Shown here: positions 18,405 to 26,259 of the stretch, piece after piece | Layout: each line of letters starts with the position of its first letter | Position numbering within the stretch: the stretch's first letter is position 1 | Translations under genes and position numbers: made by a program | Virus record (IMG/VR): IMGVR_UViG_3300030331_002683 | Coordinates: 1 to 29,188 of that record | Length of the DNA stretch: 29,188 bases | Source: a virus | Direction: 5' to 3' (one strand) | The notes under the pieces: model-generated | Databases searched by the model: none | Seen by the model: the letters and a program-made list of their open reading frames with translations, nothing else | What the model was told of the DNA's origin: nothing

Positions 18405-18659
18405 ATGGAAAATGTAAACTCAACATTTTTAGTATTAAAAATTAGAGAAGACAAAAATCCTAAAGGTGAAACTGAAATTACAGTTGCCAAGGGTTTTGAC
18501 ACTCTAACAGATGCTAAAAAATACAAAGATGCAAAGGACAGTATCGAGAGACTTACTCCAATGGAATATTGGGTAACCTCGTATAAAATTCAACAAATTT
18601 TTTACAAGTCCTTTGTTCAAACTGAAAAAAAATCGTGGAAAGATTTAGTTTCGGTTTAA
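18405..18659 (+). CDS. Small protein of unknown function (84 aa)
   Basis: An 84-residue soluble protein, probably alpha/beta (STFLVLKIRED strand, then DTLTDAKKYKDAKDSIERL helix). A strong AAAGGAG site and its own promoter precede it, and a 14-bp hairpin follows the stop, so it is a self-contained transcription unit. No family is recognised. Confidence 0.8.
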   Translation: MENVNSTFLVLKIREDKNPKGETEITVAKGFDTLTDAKKYKDAKDSIERLTPMEYWVTSYKIQQIFYKSFVQTEKKSWKDLVSV

Positions 18660-18672
18660 TGTTGTAGAAATA

Positions 18673-18704
18673 CATCAGCTGTTGCATTATTGCAGCAGCT
18701 GGTG
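18673..18704 (+). terminator. 14-bp hairpin after the 84-aa gene
   Basis: A stem (18673-18686 with 18691-18704, one or two G-T pairs) around the loop TTAT lies 14 bp after the stop. There is no T-run directly behind it; the GC-rich repeat copy 5 begins at the next base. It could stop transcription or protect the 3' end of the message. The terminator label is tentative. Confidence 0.45.
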
Positions 18705-18731
18705 GTAAGTGCATGTGGGCGGGACCCACCC
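18705..18731 (+). repeat. Dispersed GC-rich palindromic repeat, copy 5
   Basis: GCATGTGGGCGGGACCCACC (18711-18730) plus one more C matches the other copies. The leader here is diverged (GTAAGT instead of GTAGAGAAGA). An A-rich run follows, as after copy 3. It occupies the gap between the 84-aa gene and the DUF2786 gene. Confidence 0.85.
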
Positions 18732-18775
18732 AGAAAAAAATAAAAAAATAATTTCACCTTTTAGTTGAATGTGTA

Positions 18776-18807
18776 TTGACACTAATATAAAATAATATAA
18801 TATCCTA
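18776..18807 (+). promoter_or_regulatory. Predicted promoter of the DUF2786 gene
   Basis: TTGACA (18776-18781), a 16-bp spacer and TAATAT (18798-18803) form a promoter, with TATCCTA at 18801-18807. About 100 bp of leader separates it from the ATG at 18907. In that leader TCCTCCAG (18855-18862) and CTGGAGGA (18875-18882) form a perfect 8-bp stem. A 12-codon frame (18811-18846) starts close to the predicted transcription start. Confidence 0.5.
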
Positions 18808-18906
18808 TTTATGTTATTTACAGAGATTATGAAATCTGACGAATAAACTAGGTGTCCTCCAGTATCATAATTATCTGGAGGAACCGCATATAACAAAGGA
18901 GCAAAA

Positions 18907-19635
18907 ATGAAAGATATAATAAATAAAATCAAAAAGCTTTTAGCGATGTCCGAAAAAAACGGAGCATCGGAAAATGAGTCAATGATGGCATCAGAAAAAG
19001 CTTTGGAACTTTTAAAACAACACAATTTATCTTTAAGTGATATTAAAGATGAAGATCAAGAACCGATCGAAAAAGAAACTCAAGTTGTTGATCAAAATGT
19101 TTGGCAAAGGTGGATAAGACACCAAACCGCTCAATTGTATTTTTGTCAGTTTTACACAACTACAAAATACAATTCCGAAACTTACAAAAAAGAAACGATC
19201 GCTCATTTTGTAGGTAGAGAATCAAATAGAATTGTTGCAACTGAAATGTGCAATTATTTTATTAGAACTGTTAAAAGATTGGTGGAGCAAGAATTTAAAA
19301 AAGTAAAATTATCTCCACTTGCAAAAAGAAGAGCAAAAAGTGCATTTACTTTGGGATGTGCAAATAGACTTTGTAAAAGATTGAAAGAAAAATACCTTTC
19401 AATTGTTCCTGAGTATCAACCAATTGCAAATCCAGATGGTTTACCAATGCTTTACAAATCAGAACAAAAAGCTTTAACTGATTGGTTAGCAAAGCAAGGT
19501 ATAAGATTAACTAACTCTAAATCTAGAATGAGCATTAGAGATAGAATGGCATATGCTAATGGGCAATCAAAAGGAAATGGAATTGGAATTGATACTCAAG
19601 TTAATGATAAAACGAAAGCGAGGTTATTAACATAA
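18907..19635 (+). CDS. DUF2786 domain protein
   Basis: A 242-residue protein whose first 45 residues match DUF2786: IINKIKKLLAMSEKNGASENESMMASEKALELLKQHNLS. The middle (VWQRWIRHQTAQLYFCQFY ... HFVGRESNRIVATEMCNYFIRTV) fits the domain that usually follows in these proteins. The C-terminus is basic and polar. The family is widespread in phages and some bacteria, with no established activity. AAGGAGC lies upstream. It is a single-gene unit with its own promoter, leader hairpin and a flanking repeat on each side. Confidence 0.88.
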   Translation: MKDIINKIKKLLAMSEKNGASENESMMASEKALELLKQHNLSLSDIKDEDQEPIEKETQVVDQNVWQRWIRHQTAQLYFCQFYTTTKYNSETYKKETIAHFVGRESNRIVATEMCNYFIRTVKRLVEQEFKKVKLSPLAKRRAKSAFTLGCANRLCKRLKEKYLSIVPEYQPIANPDGLPMLYKSEQKALTDWLAKQGIRLTNSKSRMSIRDRMAYANGQSKGNGIGIDTQVNDKTKARLLT

Positions 19636-19890
19636 TAAGCCATGTGGTTTATGCATAGGATATTGTAGGATACCCTATGCATATTCTGCATACTACCCAC
19701 GGCTGCGTAGAGAAGAGCATGTGGGCGGGACCCACCCCGATCTCTCACCCCTCATAGAGGTACCAGACCGTTTTGGATTTTTGACTTTTTTATTTTTGTC
19801 GATCTGCATTTTTGCAAAAGGGATCCTAGCATATACCCCTATAGTGCTTGATTTACACAATTTATCCTATAAAATACTTTTTGGTTCCAT
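19636..19890. other. Gene-free gap before TerL with hairpin, repeat and promoter-like site
   Basis: No credible gene is present in these 255 bp. ATGCATAGGATA (19651-19662) and TACCCTATGCAT (19671-19682) form a 12-bp stem with one mismatch. TAGGATA at 19656 and 19666 repeats the ATAGGATATTGTAGGA run seen at 16486. Repeat copy 6 lies at 19707-19737. TATCCTATAAA (19863-19873) gives a -10-like box before TerL, but the -35 box is weak (TTGATT, 14-bp spacing). A packaging (pac or cos) site could lie here by position, but no feature proves it. Confidence 0.55.
19707..19737 (+). repeat. Dispersed GC-rich palindromic repeat, copy 6 (long form)
   Basis: It has the same 14-base leader GTAGAGAAGAGCAT and the GGGACCC variant of the core. 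It lies between the DUF2786 gene and TerL and is the last copy in the window; no copy was seen outside 15.6-19.8 kb. Confidence 0.85.
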
Positions 19891-21369
19891 ATGAAGCTAA
19901 CCCTAGAGCAAATAAATAAAATACCTGATGTTGAGGTAAGAGAAAGATTAAAACAAGATATTATAGCAGGTTATGAAAATCAAAAAGCTGTAGCTGCAAG
20001 AAAAGATTTTTTAACCTTTGTTAAAAGGATGTGGCCACAATTTATTGAAGGCAAACACCATAAAGAAGTATCAGAAAAATTTAATAAAATAGCTAGTGGA
20101 GAATTGACCAGATTAATTATTAATATGCCACCAAGACATACAAAGTCTGAGTTTGCATCTTATTTTTTACCTGCGTGGATGATAGGTAACTATCCTGAAC
20201 TTAAAATTATTCAAGCAACCCATACTGCAGAGTTAGCCGTAAACTTTGGTCGTAAAACAAAAAATTTAATTGATAGTGAGTCTTATCAAAAACTTTTTAC
20301 AACTAGACTACAAGAGGACTCTAAGGCAGCAGGAAGATGGAACACCTCAAAAGGTGGTGAGTATTTTGCAGTCGGTGTCCAAGGTGCGGTGACCGGTAGA
20401 GGTGCAGACTTATTAATAATTGACGATCCACATTCAGAGCAAGATGTAAACTCACCTAACGCATTTGAAAAAACTTACGAGTGGTATACTTCAGGTCCAC
20501 GTCAACGTTTACAGCCTGGAGGTAGAATTATCCTGGTCATGACTAGATGGAGTAAAAAAGATTTAACACAAATGTTGCTTAACGCACAAAGAGAAGAAAA
20601 AGCAGATCAATGGGAGGTAATAGAGTTCCCTGCGATTATGCCAAGTGGTCAACCGATGTGGCCACAATATTGGAAGCTCGAGGATCTTGAAGCTGTTAAA
20701 GCATCTGCAGGGGTAAATAAATGGAACGCACAATACATGCAAAACCCAACATCTGACGAAGGAGCTTTAATTAAACGAGAGTGGTGGGTGGACTGGCCAC
20801 ACGAGGAGATGCCAATATTAGAACACGTAATACAAAGTTATGATACTGCCTTTTTAAAAAAACAAACCGCAGATTATTCTGCTATTACAACGTGGGGTGT
20901 ATTTAGAGAAACAGAAGATAGTCCACAAAGTTTGATATTGTTAGATTCGTTAAAAGGTAGATACGAGTTTCCAGAACTAAAAAGATTAGCTTACGATCAA
21001 TACTTGTATTGGAAACCAGAAACAATTTTAGTTGAAGCAAAAGCAGCAGGTCTACCTTTGATAGCAGAGCTTCGTAGACAAGGTCTTCCTGTAGCAGACT
21101 ATAGTCCTAATCGTGGACAAGATAAACATGCAAGAGTTAATTCAGTTGCCCCCTTATTTGAGTCTGGAAGAATATATGCACCTAAAGAAAGAGAGTTTGC
21201 ACAAGAAGTTATTGAAGAATGTGCTGAGTTTCCATATGGAGATCACGATGATTTGGTAGATAGCACAACTCAAGCAATTATGAGATTTAGAGATGGGGGC
21301 TTGATTATGCACCCAGAAGACTATAAAGAAGAACCATTAATTAAACCTAGATACAAATATTATTGGTAA
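19891..21369 (+). CDS. terL: Terminase large subunit
   Basis: A 492-residue packaging motor. The ATPase part has a Walker A-like INMPPRHTKSE (77-87) and Walker B LLIIDDPHSE (174-183, D178/D179), with VMTRW (216-220) as the coupling region. The RNase H-like nuclease has QSYDTAF (D318), VEAKAAG (E382) and GDHDDLVDS (D453/D454). It cuts concatemeric DNA and drives it into the prohead through the portal encoded just downstream. No ribosome site is seen before the ATG. The next gene starts at the stop (TAATG). Family assignment is firm. Confidence 0.96.
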   Translation: MKLTLEQINKIPDVEVRERLKQDIIAGYENQKAVAARKDFLTFVKRMWPQFIEGKHHKEVSEKFNKIASGELTRLIINMPPRHTKSEFASYFLPAWMIGNYPELKIIQATHTAELAVNFGRKTKNLIDSESYQKLFTTRLQEDSKAAGRWNTSKGGEYFAVGVQGAVTGRGADLLIIDDPHSEQDVNSPNAFEKTYEWYTSGPRQRLQPGGRIILVMTRWSKKDLTQMLLNAQREEKADQWEVIEFPAIMPSGQPMWPQYWKLEDLEAVKASAGVNKWNAQYMQNPTSDEGALIKREWWVDWPHEEMPILEHVIQSYDTAFLKKQTADYSAITTWGVFRETEDSPQSLILLDSLKGRYEFPELKRLAYDQYLYWKPETILVEAKAAGLPLIAELRRQGLPVADYSPNRGQDKHARVNSVAPLFESGRIYAPKEREFAQEVIEECAEFPYGDHDDLVDSTTQAIMRFRDGGLIMHPEDYKEEPLIKPRYKYYW

Positions 21370-21548
21370 TGACATTCGTATTCAAGCATCCAAGCAAATA
21401 TAAGAAAGCTAAAAAACTAACAACCACTGTGCCCCCTGAAAGTGGACCCACACCTCAAGGGTTGAATATTAGCTATAATACTGTTAAAGATGTAAGATTG
21501 GAGAAAAAGCATGGCAATAGACAAAAGTCTGCCAAACAAAAAGGTTGA
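21369..21548 (+). CDS. Small basic protein between TerL and portal (59 aa)
   Basis: A 59-residue Lys-rich protein with a central VPPESGPTPQGLNI that recalls the PPxxGPxPQGL pattern of small proteins found near phage head genes. The start ATG 21369 overlaps the TerL stop by one base, and the 3' end overlaps the portal gene by 38 nt, so it is translated in the packaging operon. The function is unknown. Confidence 0.7.
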   Translation: MTFVFKHPSKYKKAKKLTTTVPPESGPTPQGLNISYNTVKDVRLEKKHGNRQKSAKQKG

Positions 21549-23997
21549 AATACCTGGGGCAGAAGAACAAATTATCGAAGACGCAAAGATTCAAGAGCAA
21601 CTTCCTGATCAAGGTGATACTGAAATCACAGAGCTTGATGATGGAGGTGTTGAAATTAATTTTGAACCGGGAGCCTTTAATCAAGAACAAAGTGAAAGTC
21701 ATTTCGACAACTTGGCAGAGTTACTACCAGAGGAAACATTAAATCCTCTTGGTTCAGAATTAGTACAAAATTATCAAGAGTACAAAGCATCAAGAAAAGA
21801 TTGGGAAGATGGTTACTCAAAAGGTTTAGATCTATTAGGATTTAAATACGAAAACATGGCACAACCTTTTCAAGGTGCAAGTGGTGCCACTCACCCTGTG
21901 CTCGCAGAGGCAGTCACACAGTTTCAAGCATTGGCATACAAAGAATTGTTACCTGCAGATGGCCCTGTAAGAACTAGAATTATCGGAGTAGAGACTCCAC
22001 AAAAAAATGATCAAGCAGATCGTGTTAAAGAATTCATGAACTATCAGCTCATGGATGTGATGAAAGAGTACGAACCAGAGTTTGACCAAATGCTTTTTTA
22101 TCTCCCTCTTTCCGGATCTGCCTTTAAGAAAGTTTATTATGACGATCTTTTAGGCAGAACGGTTTCTAAGTTCGTTCCAGCTGATGACTTGATAGTTCCA
22201 TACAATGCAACATCTCTAGAAGATGCGGAGGCCGTGATCCATCGTCTTAAAGTCTCGGAGAATGATTTAAGAAAACAACAAGTGGCAGGATTTTATCGTG
22301 ACATAGATTTACCTAGACCATTTAATCAAGAAACAGAATTAGAGAAAAAAGAAAGAATGTTAGAAGGAACTAAAAGAACTTTTAACGAAGACGTGTACAC
22401 ACTTCTTGAGTTTCATATCAATTTAGATTTAGAAGGGTTCGAGGATCGTGGATCAGATGGCGATGTTACTGGTATTAAATTACCATACATTGTAACAATA
22501 GAAGAAGGCTCAAGAGAAGTTTTATCTATTAGAAGAAACTATAACATAGGTGATCCTAAAAAAGAAAAGATACCATACTTTGTACATTTTAAATTTTTAC
22601 CAGGTCTAGGTTTCTATGGCTTTGGTTTAATACATATGATCGGTGGATTATCAAGAACTGCAACCGCAGCTCTTAGATCATTGTTAGATGCAGGTACATT
22701 ATCAAACTTACCTGCAGGATTTAAAATGCGTGGCATTAGAATTAGAGATGACGCACAGTCTATTCAACCTGGAGAATTTAGAGATGTAGATGCACCGGGC
22801 GGTAACATAAAAGATTCTTTTATGACTCTACCGTTCAAAGAACCATCTGCAACTTTGTTACAGCTTATGGGTGTCGTGGTATCAGCAGGTCAACGTTTTG
22901 CATCTATTGCTGATCTTCAAATAGGTGAGGGTAATCAACAAGCAGCAGTGGGCACGACAGTAGCCTTGTTGGAACGTGGATCGAGAACAATGTCAGCGAT
23001 CCACAAAAGAATTTACGCAGCACTTAAAAATGAATTTAAATTAATGTCTAGAGTATTTAAATTATATCTACCACCAGAATATCCATACGATGTTATTGGT
23101 GGACAAAGAGTTATTAAACAACAAGACTTTGATGATAAGATAGACATCATCCCAGTTGCAGACCCTAATATTTTCTCTCAAGCTCAAAGGATATCTATAG
23201 CCCAAACGGAGCTGCAACTGGCTACATCTAATCCACAACTACACAATTTATATTCTGCATACAGAAATATGTACGAAGCACTCGGTGTAAAAAACATAGA
23301 TACAATTTTAAAACCACCACAAAGACCAATGCCGATGGATCCTGCAGTAGAACACATACAAGCTTTAGCAGGCAAACCATTCCAAGCCTTTAAAGGGCAG
23401 GATCATCAGGCACACATAACTGCGCATTTAAGTTTTATGGGAACAAACATGGCTAGAAATAATCCTGTGGTGATGGCAAGTTTACAAAAAAATATTTTTG
23501 AACACATATCTTTAATGGCGTTAGAGCAAGTTGAAATGGAATTTAAAGATGAGATTTTACAATTACAACAAATGCAACAAAACCCACAAGCAATGCAAGA
23601 TCCAATGATGCAACAACAAGTTATGGACTTTACGATGAAGATAGAATCTAGAAAAGCAATATTGATTGCAGAGATGACACAAGAATTTATGAACGAAGAG
23701 AAGAAAATTTTAGGTGACTTCGGTAATGATCCTTTAGCTAAACTAAGATCTAGAGAGTTAGACCTTAGAGCACAAGAAAATATGAGAAAAGAACGTGAAG
23801 GTGAAGACAGATTAAACCTAGATAAGATGAGAGCTATGATGAACCAAGATAATCAAGAGGAAAAACTTGAACAAAACGAAAAATTATCGAAGTTAAGAGC
23901 AGATACATCAATTCAAAAAACAATTTTAAGTAAAACTTTGCCATCAAGCAAAGAAATGATGCCAGATTCTATAATTATAGGCACGGATAGCGAGTAA
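21511..23997 (+). CDS. Portal protein, large podovirus type
   Basis: An 828-residue head-tail connector. The core includes DWEDGYSKGLDLLGFKYENM (residues about 90-110), PFQGASGATHPVLAEAVTQFQ, LPLSGSAFKKVYYD and the segment GLGFYGFGLIHMIGGLSRTATAALRSLLDAG. These fit large portal proteins of P22-like or marine podovirus type. The last about 150 residues are Gln/Met/Glu-rich and helical (QQMQQNPQAMQDPMMQQQVM), probably the barrel or a coiled-coil extension. GGAGA lies before the ATG. It forms the dodecameric ring at the capsid vertex through which TerL pumps DNA. Confidence 0.93.
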   Translation: MAIDKSLPNKKVEIPGAEEQIIEDAKIQEQLPDQGDTEITELDDGGVEINFEPGAFNQEQSESHFDNLAELLPEETLNPLGSELVQNYQEYKASRKDWEDGYSKGLDLLGFKYENMAQPFQGASGATHPVLAEAVTQFQALAYKELLPADGPVRTRIIGVETPQKNDQADRVKEFMNYQLMDVMKEYEPEFDQMLFYLPLSGSAFKKVYYDDLLGRTVSKFVPADDLIVPYNATSLEDAEAVIHRLKVSENDLRKQQVAGFYRDIDLPRPFNQETELEKKERMLEGTKRTFNEDVYTLLEFHINLDLEGFEDRGSDGDVTGIKLPYIVTIEEGSREVLSIRRNYNIGDPKKEKIPYFVHFKFLPGLGFYGFGLIHMIGGLSRTATAALRSLLDAGTLSNLPAGFKMRGIRIRDDAQSIQPGEFRDVDAPGGNIKDSFMTLPFKEPSATLLQLMGVVVSAGQRFASIADLQIGEGNQQAAVGTTVALLERGSRTMSAIHKRIYAALKNEFKLMSRVFKLYLPPEYPYDVIGGQRVIKQQDFDDKIDIIPVADPNIFSQAQRISIAQTELQLATSNPQLHNLYSAYRNMYEALGVKNIDTILKPPQRPMPMDPAVEHIQALAGKPFQAFKGQDHQAHITAHLSFMGTNMARNNPVVMASLQKNIFEHISLMALEQVEMEFKDEILQLQQMQQNPQAMQDPMMQQQVMDFTMKIESRKAILIAEMTQEFMNEEKKILGDFGNDPLAKLRSRELDLRAQENMRKEREGEDRLNLDKMRAMMNQDNQEEKLEQNEKLSKLRADTSIQKTILSKTLPSSKEMMPDSIIIGTDSE

Positions 23998-23998
23998 G

Positions 23999-24148
23999 AT
24001 GGATAAAAAACAGAAAAAAGTTGCGAAAGTTATGAAAGAATTTAAAAAAGGAAAGCTTTCTATTGGAAAATCTGATAAAAAAGTTAAAAAACGTAAACAA
24101 GCCATCGCAATTGCACTGCGAGAGGCTGGAATAAGGAGAAAAAAATGA
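23999..24148 (+). CDS. DUF6496-type small basic protein (49 aa)
   Basis: A 49-residue protein with the pattern KKVAKVMKEFKKGKL ... KRKQAIAIALREAG, typical of the small phage family DUF6496. It is strongly basic. It starts one base after the portal stop and ends in an ATGA overlap with the next gene. The function is unknown; it may bind DNA or pack with the head. Confidence 0.75.
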   Translation: MDKKQKKVAKVMKEFKKGKLSIGKSDKKVKKRKQAIAIALREAGIRRKK

Positions 24149-24327
24149 AAAAAGCAAAAACAAATGGTAAAAAACAAGTTGATCATGGCATGTTTACCAA
24201 TAAAGATGGTTTGCTTAATGGTGGAGTTGAAGTTAAAGCTACAAGTTTTAAAGAAACTCAATCTGTTCAAGTAGGCGGTCAAAAAAGAATGTTGCCAGAA
24301 AAGAAAAGCAAAGCTGAGTGGTACTAA
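24145..24327 (+). CDS. Small conserved protein ending KRMLPEKKSKAEWY (60 aa)
   Basis: A 60-residue protein with a polar N-terminus and the ending VQVGGQKRMLPEKKSKAEWY, a tail I recall from other marine phages in the same place after the portal. AAGGAG lies upstream and the start is coupled to the previous stop. It may be a minor virion or assembly protein; nothing in the sequence decides. Confidence 0.7.
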   Translation: MKKAKTNGKKQVDHGMFTNKDGLLNGGVEVKATSFKETQSVQVGGQKRMLPEKKSKAEWY

Positions 24328-24330
24328 TTT

Positions 24331-24717
24331 ATGTGGTTTAGTGCTATTAAATTAGCTATATCTGCAGGAAGCAAGATATATGCTAACAAGCAGAAGGCAA
24401 AAGTTGCGATGTCTGATGCTCAGTTGTTACATGCAGAACGACAAGCTAGAGGTGAGGAAGCTTATCAAGGTAAACTTCTAGAGGCACGTCAAAACGATTA
24501 CAAGGACGAATTCGTTCTCGTGATTTTGTCGGCGCCAATTATTGTGCTTGCTTGGGGGGTCTTCTCGGACGATCCTGTAGCGTTAGATAAAGTAAAAATT
24601 TTTTTTGAGCACTTTGCAGCACTGCCGACCTGGTTTTCGTCGTTATGGATCCTTGTAGTTGGTAGTATTTTTGGTATAAAGGGTACACAAATATTTAGAA
24701 ACGGAGGAAAAAAATAA
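24331..24717 (+). CDS. Holin-like membrane protein, two helices
   Basis: A 128-residue protein with an amphipathic helical N-terminus (residues 1-60, many Ala/Gln/Lys). Two membrane helices follow, FVLVILSAPIIVLAWGVF (61-78) and FSSLWILVVGSIFGIKG (102-118). The order DYKDEFVLVILSAPI ... ALPTWFSSLWILV resembles the 3-TM holins of gene-transfer agents and related phages. A holin would release the M15 peptidase at 10401. The distance between them and the place within the head genes make this tentative. Confidence 0.7.
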   Translation: MWFSAIKLAISAGSKIYANKQKAKVAMSDAQLLHAERQARGEEAYQGKLLEARQNDYKDEFVLVILSAPIIVLAWGVFSDDPVALDKVKIFFEHFAALPTWFSSLWILVVGSIFGIKGTQIFRNGGKK

Positions 24718-24893
24718 TGGCTAATCCTAGATATAACACACAGACTACAAATAGACGTGGTGCTATGGGTGGCGGAGTTGCAGAAGCCGCAAGAAAAGTT
24801 CGTGCAGGCATGAAAAAAGGCGGCAAGATCCCACCACAATTAAAAAAGTTCGTGATGGCTAAAAAGAAAAAAGCCAAAATGAAAAAGAAATAA
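24717..24893 (+). CDS. Small Gly/Lys-rich basic protein (58 aa)
   Basis: A 58-residue protein with GAMGGGVAEAARKVRAGMKK and a Lys-rich end. GGAGG lies before the ATG, and its stop and the next start overlap (TAATG). It is one of a run of short basic proteins between the portal and the scaffold. No family is recognised; it may be a head or DNA-associated protein. Confidence 0.65.
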   Translation: MANPRYNTQTTNRRGAMGGGVAEAARKVRAGMKKGGKIPPQLKKFVMAKKKKAKMKKK

Positions 24894-25024
24894 TGGCGGG
24901 TAAAGGTTTATACGCAAACATACACGCTAAAAGAAAACGTGGAGGCAAGATGCGAAAGAAAGGTGCAAAGGGTGCACCAAAAGCATCTGACTTCAAAAGA
25001 GCAAAACAAACGGCGAGGAAGTAA
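24893..25024 (+). CDS. Small basic protein, GLYANIHAKRKR family (43 aa)
   Basis: A 43-residue protein with the recognisable start MAGKGLYANIHAKRKRGGKM followed by RKKGAKGAPKASDFKRA, found in very similar form in many phages. It overlaps both neighbours by one base (TAATG). The function is unknown. Confidence 0.75.
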   Translation: MAGKGLYANIHAKRKRGGKMRKKGAKGAPKASDFKRAKQTARK

Positions 25025-25371
25025 TGACAAAACTTTGTCCAAGAGGTAAAGCAGCAGCGAAAAGAAAATTTAAGGTTTACCCCAGTGCATATGCAAATGC
25101 ATACGCCAGCAAAATCTGTGCAGGTAAAATTAAAGACCCGTCTGGTGTAAAGAGAAAAGATTTTAAAGGTCGTAAACCATCTGCAATGGGTGGAAGAATA
25201 ATGGCTGCAGGAGGTTTTCCTGATTTATCTGGTGATGGAAAAATTACACAAAAAGATATTTTAATGGGTAGAGGTGTAATACCAAGAGAAGAAAAAAATA
25301 AAGGTGGTGTTGCAAGAGGTTGTGGCGCTATCATGAAAAACAGACGTAAAAAAACTAAAATGTACGCGTAA
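25024..25371 (+). CDS. Basic protein with a dockerin/EF-hand-like loop
   Basis: A 115-residue protein. The N-terminal half matches a common phage family (KLCPRGKAAAKRKFKVYPSA, then YANAYASKICAGKIKDPSG), with two Cys and strong basic charge. The second half has a 12-residue calcium-loop pattern, D67-x-S69-x-D71-G-x-I74-x-x-x-D78, as in EF-hands or dockerins, then MGRGVIPREE. Calcium binding is an inference from that spacing. The start is coupled to the previous stop. Confidence 0.8.
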   Translation: MTKLCPRGKAAAKRKFKVYPSAYANAYASKICAGKIKDPSGVKRKDFKGRKPSAMGGRIMAAGGFPDLSGDGKITQKDILMGRGVIPREEKNKGGVARGCGAIMKNRRKKTKMYA

Positions 25372-25375
25372 TGCT

Positions 25376-25759
25376 ATGGCTAAAAATGGTCTTGACAAAT
25401 GGTTCAAACAAAAATGGGTAGATATTGGGAGCAAGCGAAAGGATGGTTCATTCGCAAAGTGTGGCCGTTCAAAACAGAAGAAGGACGCAAAGAGGAAGTA
25501 TCCAAAATGCGTGCCTCTAGCGAAAGCGAGATCAATGTCAGAGGGACAGAGAAGATCTGCCGTTGCGAGGAAACGGGCAGCTGCCAATGTGGGACCTAAA
25601 CCTACAAACGTTAAAACAATCGTAAATAGAAAAAGAAAAGCCTCGGGCGGGCCTGGATCTACTAACACACCATATTTTGGTCGTAGTATAAAAGGTAGTT
25701 ATGGAGGAGTTAATTTATCTAATCCATCTTATATTAAATATTACAAAGGCATGATCTAA
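25376..25759 (+). CDS. DUF5872-like basic phage protein
   Basis: A 127-residue protein with GLDKWFKQKWVDIGSKRKDG, a CGR ... YPKCVPLAKARSMSEGQRR segment and a Gly/Ser/Asn/Tyr-rich tail (TPYFGRSIKGSYGGVN). It is close to DUF5872-type proteins from memory. Two Cys (residues 29 and 45) may bind metal. The function is unknown. It ends one base inside the next gene. Confidence 0.75.
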   Translation: MAKNGLDKWFKQKWVDIGSKRKDGSFAKCGRSKQKKDAKRKYPKCVPLAKARSMSEGQRRSAVARKRAAANVGPKPTNVKTIVNRKRKASGGPGSTNTPYFGRSIKGSYGGVNLSNPSYIKYYKGMI

Positions 25760-26040
25760 TGAGAAAACAAGATAGAATGCCTGCAAGAAATAAAAAGAAC
25801 TTCAGATCAACGAAGTCTGGAGCAGGTATGACACGAGCTGGGGTCGCTGCTTACAGAAGATTAAACCCTGGCTCTAAACTAAAAACAGCGGTCACTGGCA
25901 AAGTCAAACCAGGATCTAAAGCTGCCAAAAGACGTAAATCATTCTGTGCGAGAAGTGCAGGACAAATGAAAAAATTTCCAAAGGCAGCAAGAGATCCTAA
26001 TTCTAGACTACGTCAGGCTAGAAGAAGATGGAAATGTTAA
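25759..26040 (+). CDS. DUF6321-like basic phage protein
   Basis: A 93-residue protein with SGAGMTRAGVAAYRRLNPGS, then KLKTAVTGKVKPGSKAAKRR and KSFCARSAGQMKK, ending RRRWKC. This pattern fits the phage family DUF6321. Nearly a third of its residues are Lys or Arg, pointing to DNA binding, but the role is not known. The start is coupled to the previous stop (TAATG). Confidence 0.8.
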   Translation: MRKQDRMPARNKKNFRSTKSGAGMTRAGVAAYRRLNPGSKLKTAVTGKVKPGSKAAKRRKSFCARSAGQMKKFPKAARDPNSRLRQARRRWKC

Positions 26041-26150
26041 TTAATTTTTTTAAAAAAATATTTGGTATTGAAGCTTTAGAAAAAAGAATTAGATTTCTTG
26101 AAAGAAAAAACTATTGGAAGGAAAAATATAATGAAAAAATCAAAAGCTAA
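26034..26150 (+). CDS. Small amphipathic protein (38 aa)
   Basis: A 38-residue frame: a short hydrophobic start (MLINFFKKIFGIEALE) followed by a charged helix. It overlaps the previous stop and the next start, in line with the local packing. There is no strong ribosome site. A real gene is plausible but not certain. Confidence 0.45.
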   Translation: MLINFFKKIFGIEALEKRIRFLERKNYWKEKYNEKIKS

Positions 26151-26259
26151 AATAAAAAAAGTTATTAAAGGTTTAAAAAAAGCCTCTAAATTACATGCAG
26201 GACAAGCTAAAACTTTAAAAGGAGTTATCGGTGGCGGATCCAAAAAAAGGAACGGGTAA
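26131..26259 (+). CDS. Small basic protein, KASKLHAGQAKTLK type (42 aa)
   Basis: A 42-residue Lys-rich protein with LKKASKLHAGQAKTLKGVI, a pattern I know from other marine phages in this region. AAGGA lies close upstream. Its last 29 nt overlap the next gene, whose ribosome site it carries. The function is unknown. Confidence 0.65.
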   Translation: MKKSKAKIKKVIKGLKKASKLHAGQAKTLKGVIGGGSKKRNG

